From: DATKKX01 sp035542775 | GTDB taxonomy: Bacteria; Planctomycetota; Phycisphaerae; UBA1845; UTPLA1 | Direction of reading: 5' to 3' | Assembly: GCA_035542775.1 (NCBI GenBank) | Contig: DATKKX010000157.1 | Location: 1-29,498, forward strand | Length of the DNA: 29,498 nucleotides | In this document: one piece after another, positions 7,452 through 15,447 of the stretch | Position numbering within the stretch: the first letter of the stretch is position 1 | How the letters are laid out: the number at the start of each line of letters is the position of its first letter | Program-made: the position numbers and the translations under genes | Notes under the pieces: model-generated | Seen by the model: the letters and a program-made list of their open reading frames with translations, nothing else | Database searches by the model: none | What the model was told of the DNA's origin: nothing

Positions 7452-8916
7452 CAAGCCCACCCCCCTGTCGTCGCACGTAGTTCCATGCCGGTCCGCTCAC
7501 GTCCAGAAAATCACGGAACCGCGGCAACCGCCGGCCGCGCTTGGAATAGTAATAGAGAATGCCGTTGGCGATGGCCAGGTTCGCCGCCCACGCTCGCTTC
7601 TTCACCGGCAGCAACTTGAGCCGGCGAACCGCCGACCGGATGGAAAAGAACTCCGCGAACGCCGCGAGCTGGGCATGCCGCAGTTGAGCCGCTGTCATGT
7701 TCTTCGGCTCGAAGACCACGGACGCCCCGTTGTACTTGTCCCAATCGCGCGTGATCAGCCGGCCCGCCTCCGCAAACTGGCGATAGATCGCCGTGCCGGG
7801 ATACGGGGTCAGGATCGGATAACAGCTCATGCCCAGGTCCATCCGTTGCGCCCAACGGCAGGTGAACATCAGATCCTGCCACGTGTCGTGGTCGAAGCCG
7901 AAGATAAACGCCCCCCACAGGCTGATGCCGAACGATTGGATCTTGCGAATGCGCCAGTCGTAAGTCTCCGCCTTGACGAATCGCTTCCCCGCCTCGGTCA
8001 GCGTGTCCTGTCGGCACGACTCCAGACCCAGGATCAGCCCGACGCAGCCGGACTTCTTCATGGCCTCCAACAGCCGGTCGTTTCGCGAGATCAGGATGTC
8101 GCACTGGCTGGCCCATGAAATCTTCAGCGGCTCCAGCGCGGCGCACAGATCCAGGGCCCACTTCTGATCGCCGCCGAAGTTGTCGTCCGCAAAGATGAAG
8201 CACCAGCTCTTGTGCTTCTCTTTTGCCGCCTTGATCTCCTCGACGATGTCCGCCACCGATCGCTGCCGGAACTTGCGCCCGAAGACGCCCGGCGTGGTGC
8301 AGAAGTTGCAGTTGTGCGGACACCCGCGGGTCGTCTGGATCGGATTGGCCACCAGGTAATTGCCCGGATCGATCAGATCCTTGCGCGGCGAGCCGATCGG
8401 AGCGGGCGGATACTCGGCCCAGTCGTAGATCCGCTTCAAGCCCATCCAGCCGCACTTGGGGTCGCGGTATTGCTCCACGGCCCGCCCCCAGTCGGCGATC
8501 ACATGCGGCAGTGTCGATTCGCCGTCCCCCTTGCAGACCGCGTGGCAATGCGGCAACGCGTCTTCCGGCATGGCCGAGGGGTGGATGCCGCCCATGATGA
8601 CCGTCGCTCCCAGGCCCCGGTAGGCGTCGGCCAGCTCGTAGGCCCGTTTGGCCTGCGTGGTCATGGCGGTGATGCCGACCATGTCGCAATCCGCCTTGGG
8701 AATGTGTGGCCCTTCCAGGACGCACTCGTCGACGACCTCGACATCCCAATCAGTGGGAACCACGCCTGCACAGATGGTCAAGCCCGCCGGAGCGAAGATC
8801 GCCTTGCGGCTGAAGGTCATCCGGCGGATGACATCGGGCATGGTGATGGTGGACAGCGGCGAATTGGGGTTGATCAGCCGCAGACGGCGTCTGGTTCGCG
8901 GCGTGGCGGGGATCAT
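7429..8916 (-). CDS. B12-binding-type radical SAM protein
   Basis: This 495-residue protein has an N-terminal Rossmann-like cobalamin-binding-type domain (about residues 10-170) without an obvious DxHxxG base-off motif. The radical SAM core carries the cluster motif RGCPHNCNFC (C199, C203, C206). LGLESCRQDTL and PYPGTAIYRQF follow in the usual positions for this group. Such enzymes use S-adenosylmethionine and a 4Fe-4S cluster for methylations or rearrangements of lipids, pigments or natural products; the substrate here cannot be told. The ATG at 8916 has GGAG 7 nt upstream. The last residues (ATESRRH) come from a repeat array running into the gene. No biosynthetic partner genes are adjacent. 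Confidence 0.85.
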   Translation of the reverse strand: MIPATPRTRRRLRLINPNSPLSTITMPDVIRRMTFSRKAIFAPAGLTICAGVVPTDWDVEVVDECVLEGPHIPKADCDMVGITAMTTQAKRAYELADAYRGLGATVIMGGIHPSAMPEDALPHCHAVCKGDGESTLPHVIADWGRAVEQYRDPKCGWMGLKRIYDWAEYPPAPIGSPRKDLIDPGNYLVANPIQTTRGCPHNCNFCTTPGVFGRKFRQRSVADIVEEIKAAKEKHKSWCFIFADDNFGGDQKWALDLCAALEPLKISWASQCDILISRNDRLLEAMKKSGCVGLILGLESCRQDTLTEAGKRFVKAETYDWRIRKIQSFGISLWGAFIFGFDHDTWQDLMFTCRWAQRMDLGMSCYPILTPYPGTAIYRQFAEAGRLITRDWDKYNGASVVFEPKNMTAAQLRHAQLAAFAEFFSIRSAVRRLKLLPVKKRAWAANLAIANGILYYYSKRGRRLPRFRDFLDVSGPAWNYVRRQGGGLATESRRH

Positions 8917-8944
8917 GCGGCCGCTCCATAAGGCAGCAAGCCCG

Positions 8945-8968
8945 CCACAGATACACAGAGCCACAGAG
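8945..8968 (-). repeat. Short 8-bp periodic array, inverted relative to 7428
   Basis: Plus-strand units are CCACAGAT, ACACAGAG and CCACAGAG, which on the minus strand read CTCTGTGG, CTCTGTGT and ATCTGTGG. This matches the CTCCGTGN array at 7428 in opposite orientation, so the two arrays bracket the radical SAM gene. Confidence 0.6.
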
Positions 8969-9446
8969 AGTTGTCAGTCATGTTCGTCCCCGTTCGCCGC
9001 CGCCCCCGGTTGCGTCTCCAACGGCCAGCCCAGGCCGGCCGGGTGGCCCGGGTTCTGTGAACCTGGGGCATGGATTTCCTCACCTCCACCGACCGCCGCC
9101 TCTCTCTTCATATCGCGTCGTACAAATCCAGACCCCAAGTCCACAGAACTTGGACCTCCCCTCAAGGCGCCTCGTCACGCCTCACTTCCAGGTCGCTGAT
9201 CGACGGGCATACAATATTTCGTGTGCCGACATCGGTCAAACCGACCGGCGGCCGAATGCACGGGCGACATGTCGGACAGCGGGGGGATCGCCTGCTTGAC
9301 GTGCCATGGCGGAATCAACACAATCGGTTCCTCGCCCGCAATGTTCGTAGGCCCAAAGAGCCTGTACCCCGACGCGGCATCCGCACCGGCCATCAGCCGG
9401 CGCCGTACTGGTGTTGGGATGGGCGTCAGAATGCGGAGGAATAATC
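8969..9446. other. Non-coding spacer before the S41 peptidase gene
   Basis: No convincing gene lies in this 478-bp stretch. It holds a TACAAT at 9210-9215 that could be a -10 box for the peptidase gene, though the -35 is poor. There is a small hairpin with arms CCAAGT (9135-9140) and ACTTGG (9148-9153). A short plus-strand frame from 9269 contains one CxxCH heme-type motif but is otherwise unconvincing. Confidence 0.5.
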
Positions 9447-10865
9447 GTGCCCAAGCGTAATCTGGCTTGGATTCTGGTCGTGATGGTGATTGCCCTGCTG
9501 ATGTGGCAGTTGCCGCAGACCATCGCCGGTCGGGATGCCGTCTACAAGGCGTTCGGTCCGATGGTGGATGTGCGGGCCCAGATCGAGCGGCGCTACGTCG
9601 AGGAGATCGACGACGAAAAGCTCGTCACTGCGGCGGTCCGCGCCGGCGTCGACGCCATGGTGGACGTGCTCAATGATCCGCACGCGGCCTTTCTCAACGA
9701 GCGGGAATACGACCGCTTCAAGAAGCGGACCGACGGCGTGTTCGGCGGCGTGGGCGTCGATGTCTGGCCGGTCGAGGGCGGCCTGGAAGTGCTCAGCCGC
9801 GAGGCCAACTCCCCCGCCGCACAGGCCGGCATCATGCCTGGCGACGTCATCACGCAGGTGGACGGCCGGCTGACCAGCCGCTACTCCCTGGTCGATGCCG
9901 TGAACAATCTGCTGAACGGCATGCCCGACACCGAGGTCGTCCTGACGGTATTCAGACCCACGGAACGGCCCGTGGCCGCCCGGGAGATCACCCTGCGCCG
10001 GGCCATGATCCATCTCGATCCGATTCGCGGCTGGTCGCGATCGCCGGGCGGCTCCTGGCGCTTCATGCTCGACGAGGAAAACCACATCGCCTACGTGCGA
10101 CTGACCAAGTTCACCAATGACGTGGATGAAAAGCTGGATGAGCGGATAAACCGCCTCCTGCGGGAGGATCTCCGCGGGCTGATCCTCGATCTCCGCGACA
10201 ACACCGGCGGGCTGCTGACCAGCGCGATCGAGGTCGCCGATCGTTTCCTCGAAGGCGGTCTCCTGATCGTCAGCACGCGCGGCCGGGCCAGCGATGAGAA
10301 GCGATGGTACGCCACGCATGACATCGGCTACCCGCAGTTCCCCATGGCGGTGCTGATCAACGGCTCATCGGCCAGCGCGGCGGAGATCGTCGCCGGCGCC
10401 CTCCGGGACCACAAGCGGGCGCCCGTGGTCGGCGAACGGTCCTATGGCAAGGGCAGCGTTCAGGAAGTCGTGGAGCTGGAACGCCACAGCGGAGCGCTCA
10501 AGCTGACCACCGCGTATTACTATCTGCCCTGCGGGCAGTGCATCCAGAAGACGGCCAAGACTGCCCAGGCCGGAACCTGGGGCGTGACCCCCACCGTGCC
10601 GGTGAACCTCACCGACCGGCAGCTCCAGCGGTTGCAGGAGACGCGGCGGGCCATCGAGCGCGAGACGGTGGTCGAATCAGCCTCGCAGCCGACCACGGCG
10701 AGCAGTTCCGCGGACGACTCCGGTCGAACCGCGGATGCCAAGGCGTTGCTCAGGGCCGACCTGCAACTCGAGAAGGCCCTGGAGTGCATCCAGCAACTCA
10801 TCAAACGGCCGGCGAAGGGCCGGGATCAACCGGCCGGCGAGCCTGCCGCTGAATCGACGGACTAG
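9447..10865 (+). CDS. S41 family C-terminal processing peptidase, membrane-anchored
   Basis: This 472-residue protein has an N-terminal membrane anchor (about residues 7-25), a PDZ domain (about 95-170, with AGIMPGDVITQVDG at 127-140), and the S41 core. The catalytic serine is S308 in NGSSASAAEI and the lysine is K335 in ERSYGKGSVQ; LDLRDNTGGLL (248-258) and YYYLPCGQCIQ are also typical. It should cleave C-terminal tails of envelope proteins in the periplasm. The start is a GTG at 9447 with GCGGAGGA ending 6 nt upstream, a far better site than in-frame codons further up. The last 80 or so residues are low-complexity and charged. tsaD begins one base after its stop codon. Confidence 0.9.
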   Translation: MPKRNLAWILVVMVIALLMWQLPQTIAGRDAVYKAFGPMVDVRAQIERRYVEEIDDEKLVTAAVRAGVDAMVDVLNDPHAAFLNEREYDRFKKRTDGVFGGVGVDVWPVEGGLEVLSREANSPAAQAGIMPGDVITQVDGRLTSRYSLVDAVNNLLNGMPDTEVVLTVFRPTERPVAAREITLRRAMIHLDPIRGWSRSPGGSWRFMLDEENHIAYVRLTKFTNDVDEKLDERINRLLREDLRGLILDLRDNTGGLLTSAIEVADRFLEGGLLIVSTRGRASDEKRWYATHDIGYPQFPMAVLINGSSASAAEIVAGALRDHKRAPVVGERSYGKGSVQEVVELERHSGALKLTTAYYYLPCGQCIQKTAKTAQAGTWGVTPTVPVNLTDRQLQRLQETRRAIERETVVESASQPTTASSSADDSGRTADAKALLRADLQLEKALECIQQLIKRPAKGRDQPAGEPAAESTD

Positions 10866-10866
10866 C

Positions 10867-11892
10867 ATGGCCACCGTTCTGGGCATCGAAACTTCCTGCG
10901 ACGAAACGGCGGTGGGAATCGTTGATCATGGTCATCGCGTCCGCTGCAACCTGATCGCGACGCAATTCGAGCTGCACGCCAGGTACGGCGGCGTGGTTCC
11001 GGAACTGGCCTCTCGGGCCCATATCGAACGGCTGGACCTGCTGGTCCACGAGGCTCTGGAGCAGAGCGGGTGCAGTCCGGAGGCCATCGATGCCATCGCC
11101 GTGACACGGGCGCCGGGCCTCATCGGCTCCCTGCTGATCGGTGTGACCGGGGCCAAGGCCCTGGCCTGGGCTTGGGGCAAGCCGCTGGTCGGCGTAAACC
11201 ACATCCACGCCCATGCGACCAGCGCCGCCATCGATCTCGATCACGATCCCTGGCCGGCGATCGCCTTGGTGGCGTCCGGCGGTCATACCTCCCTTTACCA
11301 CGTCAGAGACTACGACGAGATCAGCCTGCTCGGCAGCACCATCGACGACGCCGCCGGCGAGGCCTTCGACAAGGTGGCCGCCATCCTGAACCTCGGTTAT
11401 CCGGGCGGGCCCATCGTGGACCGCCGCGCCGCCGGCGGAAACCCGGAGGCATTCCGGTTTCCGCGCACGATGTTGAAGCCGCCGTCGCTGGACTTTTCGT
11501 TCAGCGGCCTGAAGACGGCGGTGCTCTACCAGATCCACGGGCCGGGCAAGACGACCGGTGGTCTGGAGAAGCTCACCCCGGCACAGGTGGACGACATCTG
11601 CGCGTCCTTCTCGGCGGCGGTTGTAGACGTGCTGGTCGAAAAGACGATGCTCGCGGTCGCCGGAACCGGCGCCGATACGGTCGTGGTCGGAGGCGGCGTG
11701 GCGGCGAATTCCAGGTTGCGGACGCAGCTTGCGGAGCGATGCCGGCGCGAAGGTCTGCGGCTGCACCTGACCCCGCTGGCGTACTGCACCGATAACGGCG
11801 CGATGGTCGCCGCCCTGGGTGGCCATCTGCTGGCTCGCGGCCATCTCGCTCGGCTCGATCTGACAGCGGCGGCGAGCGCGGATCGCAGTTGA
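10867..11892 (+). CDS. tsaD: tRNA N6-adenosine threonylcarbamoyltransferase
   Basis: This 341-residue enzyme transfers the threonylcarbamoyl group to A37 of ANN-decoding tRNAs (t6A synthesis), working with TsaB and TsaE. It is an ASKHA-fold protein: GIETSCDETAVG (6-17) forms the N-terminal phosphate loop, NHIHAH supplies metal ligands H112 and H116, SGGHT follows, and D309 in TDNGAM is the third ligand. The length matches the family. The gene starts one base after the S41 peptidase stop and has no clear Shine-Dalgarno of its own, so it is probably translated by coupling. An essential housekeeping function is expected. Confidence 0.95.
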   Translation: MATVLGIETSCDETAVGIVDHGHRVRCNLIATQFELHARYGGVVPELASRAHIERLDLLVHEALEQSGCSPEAIDAIAVTRAPGLIGSLLIGVTGAKALAWAWGKPLVGVNHIHAHATSAAIDLDHDPWPAIALVASGGHTSLYHVRDYDEISLLGSTIDDAAGEAFDKVAAILNLGYPGGPIVDRRAAGGNPEAFRFPRTMLKPPSLDFSFSGLKTAVLYQIHGPGKTTGGLEKLTPAQVDDICASFSAAVVDVLVEKTMLAVAGTGADTVVVGGGVAANSRLRTQLAERCRREGLRLHLTPLAYCTDNGAMVAALGGHLLARGHLARLDLTAAASADRS

Positions 11893-12312
11893 CCGGCGTG
11901 GCGTCGCGTCGCATCCTGTGGCGTTCCAACCCGCCGCCTGGGTGAAAACGGAACACGCCGGGCGTGCGCTCCGAGTGCCCGCCACGCCGGGTTCCCCATC
12001 CGCCGCATGGGCAATTTTGAGAGGATCGGCCGAGCATGTCCGGATAACGGCGGTCAAAGACCCATTGATCACCTGAGCAGCTTGGCGTAGAATAGACGGT
12101 CAGGGTGACAGCCTGCCCACGCGCGGAAAGCGGACCGCCTTAGGCGCGTTGAACCGCAGCGCGGCTCCATGTATCCACGAGGCAAGTGCCGGTATTATCG
12201 GTGTGGCCAGGCGCCTGCCGAGGGTGGATTCCGGTTGAGCGATACCGATGCCGGCGACGCAGGTGCCGGTCTCATGCGGTTCAGGGGGGCGCACAGAAAC
12301 AGGTGAGAAGCC
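11893..12312. other. Non-coding spacer between tsaD and the first pilB-like gene
   Basis: This 420-bp stretch has no supportable gene. Directly after the tsaD stop, CCGGCGTGGC (11893-11902) is perfectly repeated in inverse as GCCACGCCGG (11981-11990). An inner CACGCCGG copy lies at 11955-11962. The 3' region of the tsaD transcript can therefore fold, but no T run marks an intrinsic terminator. The right half carries the promoter at 12065-12093 and a leader of about 210 nt. Confidence 0.55.
12065..12093 (+). promoter_or_regulatory. Candidate sigma70-type promoter for the pilus ATPase genes
   Basis: TTGATC (12065-12070, four matches to TTGACA) and TAGAAT (12088-12093, five matches to TATAAT) are separated by exactly 17 bp. 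Transcription would start near 12100, leaving a leader of about 210 nt before the first pilB-like gene. No known riboswitch consensus was recognised in the leader. Confidence 0.55.
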
Positions 12313-14037
12313 ATGGCGCGTAAGCGACAGAAGCTTGGCGAAATCCTCCAGGAATGGAACGTCGTGGCCAAGGCTGACGCCGATCGGGCCGCCGAGTTTG
12401 CCATCAACAACGGCAAACGCATCGGCGAGGCCCTGATCGAGCTCAAGCTGGCGTCGGAGGAGGATGTCGTCAAGGCCCTCGCCACTCAACACGGCATGGA
12501 GTACGTCGAGGTCAGCCGCAAGACCGTCCCCCCCAACGCCATCGGCCTCATCCCTGAAAAACTCATCAAACAGAACAACATCCTGCCGGTCAGCAGCGAA
12601 AACGGCCGTCTGCGGGTCATTATCACCGATCCGCTCGACCTCGATACCCTCGACATGCTGCGGTTTCGACTGGGCGTCAACGACGTGGAACCGATGCTGG
12701 CCCCCAAGTCGCGGGTGCAGGCCTACATCCAACGGTACCTCTCCGGCGCCGAGAGCTCGCTCGACGAGCTGTCCCGCAGCCTGGACGCCTCCGTCGACGC
12801 CTCCCTGGACCAGGACGCCAGGGATGGCAAGGTCAAGGAAGTCGCCGACGAAGACGCCCCCATTATCAAGCTCATCAACATGATGATCGCCGAGGCCTGC
12901 CGCACGCGAGCCAGCGATATTCACGTCGAGCCCATGGCCGACCGCGTGCGCGTGCGCTACCGCATCGACGGCAACTGCATGGAGCGGGAGAACGTGCCCA
13001 AGCGGCTGCAGGCTGCCGTGACCACCCGTTTGAAGATCATGGCCGGCATCGATATCGCCGAGAAGCGCGTGCCGCAGGACGGCCGTATCAAGATGCGTGT
13101 GGGCAACAGCGATATTGACTTCCGCGTGAGCAGTTGCCCGCACGTCCACGGCGAGTCGATCGTGCTTCGTATTCTGCGCCCGGAATCGGCCAACATCGGT
13201 ATTCAGGCCCTGGGCTTCGAGCCCGAAGACTATCAGCGCTTCCTCAAGATCATCACCAAGCCGACCGGCATCTTCCTGGTCACCGGCCCGACCGGCTCGG
13301 GCAAGACCACGACCTTGTACGCCGCCCTCCAGGAGCTCAATCGGCCGGACAAGAAAATCATCACCGCCGAGGACCCCGTGGAGTACGTGTTCCCCGGCAT
13401 GAACCAGTGCCAGGTCAATGACGATATCGGCCTGGGGTTCGACAAGATCCTGCGATCCATGCTGCGTCAGGCACCGAACATCATCCTGGTGGGCGAAATC
13501 CGCGACCTGGTCGTCGGCGAGATCGCCATTCAGGCGGCATTGACCGGCCACCTGGTTTTCTCCACCCTGCACACCAACGACGCCCCCAGCGCCATCACCC
13601 GATTGACCGACATGGGCGTCAAGCCCTTCCTCATCGCCAGCAGCATCCAGGCCATCATGGCCCAGCGCCTGGTTCGAGTCCTGTGCAAGGAGTGCAAGGC
13701 GCCGGAGGAGCATCCTGATCCGAAGCTGCTGGAGCTGGTCGGGCTCACCGAGGAGCAGGCTCGGGCCGGGCACGTAATGAAGCCGGTCGGCTGCTCGCAC
13801 TGCAACAACACCGGCTTTCGCGGCCGGCTGGGTGTATTCGAGATGTTGGAGATGAACAGCGAGTTGCGGGAATTGGCCTTCAATCGTGCCAGCGTGACTG
13901 AACTGCGCCGCGCCGCCAAGGCCGGCGGCATGACCACGCTGGTCCAGGACGGGCAGCGGAAGATCCTGCGGGGCGTGACTGCCGTACAGGAAGTCGCCAA
14001 TATCGCCCAGGTCGCGGAAGAAGAAGCAAAACGGTAG
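12313..14037 (+). CDS. pilB-like: PilB/GspE-type pilus or secretion assembly ATPase, first copy
   Basis: This 574-residue ATPase would power type IV pilus extension or type II secretion. It has an MshEN-like N-domain (about residues 1-145, with KLGEIL and RIGEALIELKLA repeats), a linker, and the secretion ATPase domain. Walker A GPTGSGKT is at 325-332, the Asp box TAEDPVEY at 351-358, Walker B-type NIILVGEIRD at 389-398, and the His box TGHLVFSTLHT at 411-421. A zinc-type tetracysteine is formed by C458, C461, C494 and C497. After the Walker B, LVVGEIA replaces the LETAxIA seen in the second copy. AGGTGAGAAG precedes the ATG. MshEN domains can bind c-di-GMP, and a PilZ gene lies nearby. Confidence 0.92.
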   Translation: MARKRQKLGEILQEWNVVAKADADRAAEFAINNGKRIGEALIELKLASEEDVVKALATQHGMEYVEVSRKTVPPNAIGLIPEKLIKQNNILPVSSENGRLRVIITDPLDLDTLDMLRFRLGVNDVEPMLAPKSRVQAYIQRYLSGAESSLDELSRSLDASVDASLDQDARDGKVKEVADEDAPIIKLINMMIAEACRTRASDIHVEPMADRVRVRYRIDGNCMERENVPKRLQAAVTTRLKIMAGIDIAEKRVPQDGRIKMRVGNSDIDFRVSSCPHVHGESIVLRILRPESANIGIQALGFEPEDYQRFLKIITKPTGIFLVTGPTGSGKTTTLYAALQELNRPDKKIITAEDPVEYVFPGMNQCQVNDDIGLGFDKILRSMLRQAPNIILVGEIRDLVVGEIAIQAALTGHLVFSTLHTNDAPSAITRLTDMGVKPFLIASSIQAIMAQRLVRVLCKECKAPEEHPDPKLLELVGLTEEQARAGHVMKPVGCSHCNNTGFRGRLGVFEMLEMNSELRELAFNRASVTELRRAAKAGGMTTLVQDGQRKILRGVTAVQEVANIAQVAEEEAKR

Positions 14038-14169
14038 CAGACGCCGAAGCCGATGATGGGAGTGCTGTTTGCGAACAGGTGAACGGTATCCGACGGAGAA
14101 TAAGTGACGCCGGCCGACTGATGGAAAATCCCGAATCGACCGAGCCGGCGATGAGAGTGCGGGTTTGAC

Positions 14170-15309
14170 ATGGCTACGCTTCAAATTGATCGAATTCTCG
14201 AAACGTGCATCAAAAGGGGGGCGTCCGACGTACACCTGTCCGTGGGTCGCCCGCCGACGCTGCGTCTGCACGGCCGCTTGCGGGCCCTGGAGACCAAGGT
14301 GCTGGAACCGGAGGACTGCATCAGCCTGATGAAGTCCATCACCCCGGAGCGGAACCAGCAGGAAATTCAGGAGGAAGGCGGGACCGACTTTGGCTTCGCA
14401 TTCGGCGATCAGGCACGTTTCCGCGTTTCCATTCTGCGCCAGAAGGGCAACGTCACCGTCGTCCTGCGGTTGATTCCCACGAAGTTCCTGTCTTTCGACG
14501 AGATCGGCCTGCCGGCGATCACCCGGGCCCTGTGCCGTCGCCCGCGAGGGCTGTTCCTGGTCACGGGGCCTACCGGATCGGGCAAGACCACCACGCTGGC
14601 CTCGATGATCAACTACATCAACCACGAGCTCGACCGGCACATCGTCACGGTCGAGGACCCGATCGAGTACTACCACACGCACAAGAAGTCGATTGTGAAT
14701 CAGCGCGAGGTCGGCAACGACGTGCCCAGTTTCGCGGAGGCCCTGCGCCGCGTACTGCGTTCCGACCCCGACGTGATCCTGGTCGGAGAAATGCGCGACC
14801 TGGAAACCATCCAGAACGCCATCCTGGCCGCCGAAACGGGGCACTTGGTGTTCTCCACGCTGCACACCACCGGCTGCCAGGGCACCGTAAACCGAATCAT
14901 CGACGCCTTCCCGCACGAGCAACAGGAGCAGATCCGCGTACAGCTATCCACCTCGCTGATCGCCATTCTGTCTCAGGTGCTCATGCCGCGCAAACCGACC
15001 GGCATGGTCGCCGCTTACGAGTTTCTTGTGGTCACGCCGGCCATCGCCAACCTGGTTCGCGAAAACAAGACCTTCCGAATTGACTCGGCGATCCAGACCG
15101 GCAAGAAGTACGGCATGCAGTTGCTCGACGATCACCTGTGGCAGTTGTACGACAAGGGCCAGATCGACGCCGACGAGATGCTGGACAAGGCCCGCCAGCC
15201 CGGCATGTTGCAGGACAAGCTGGAGAAGGCCGGCAAGCTGCACGAAGCCGGCGAGGCGATCATTACCATTCATGACGAGGAGTTGCCCGAGGAACCGCCG
15301 CCCAAGTAA
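14170..15309 (+). CDS. pilT: Twitching motility (pilus retraction) ATPase
   Basis: This 379-residue protein is a PilT-type hexameric ATPase that drives type IV pilus retraction. It starts with the PAS-like N-domain typical of PilT (RGASDVHLSVGRPPTLR, 16-32) and lacks the MshEN domain and the zinc tetracysteine of PilB. Walker A GPTGSGKT is at 133-140, followed by VEDPIEY, the Walker B-type DVILVGEMRD, and AAETGHLVFSTLHTT. The tail beyond residue 340 is charged and Pro/Glu-rich. The start ATG at 14170 has only a weak ribosome site. It lies 132 bp after the first pilB-like gene and 138 bp before the second, an unusual sandwich that suggests one co-transcribed unit. Confidence 0.92.
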   Translation: MATLQIDRILETCIKRGASDVHLSVGRPPTLRLHGRLRALETKVLEPEDCISLMKSITPERNQQEIQEEGGTDFGFAFGDQARFRVSILRQKGNVTVVLRLIPTKFLSFDEIGLPAITRALCRRPRGLFLVTGPTGSGKTTTLASMINYINHELDRHIVTVEDPIEYYHTHKKSIVNQREVGNDVPSFAEALRRVLRSDPDVILVGEMRDLETIQNAILAAETGHLVFSTLHTTGCQGTVNRIIDAFPHEQQEQIRVQLSTSLIAILSQVLMPRKPTGMVAAYEFLVVTPAIANLVRENKTFRIDSAIQTGKKYGMQLLDDHLWQLYDKGQIDADEMLDKARQPGMLQDKLEKAGKLHEAGEAIITIHDEELPEEPPPK

Positions 15310-15447
15310 TGACGCGCCATGGGTGGCAAGGACAGGCCCGGTTTGTCCTTGTGAACCGCTGAGACGCTCATGGGGCCCTGATGAAACGAACCTCGCCCTT
15401 TGCCCGGGGCGACGATCCGCAGCCTGAGGGCTCGGAGGTATCGATAT

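Noticed and set aside
9269..9460. Short plus-strand frame with a CxxCH (CLTCH) motif that might be a small heme protein
   Set aside because: There is a single motif, no signal peptide, an Arg-rich random-looking tail, and overlap with the well-supported GTG start of the S41 peptidase.
12100..14922. A 940-codon open frame on the minus strand opposite the first pilB-like gene and pilT
   Set aside because: It is antisense to two clear ATPases with intact motifs. Its Val/Asp/Gly/Leu-rich composition is the usual mirror of GC-rich coding DNA, and no domain is visible.
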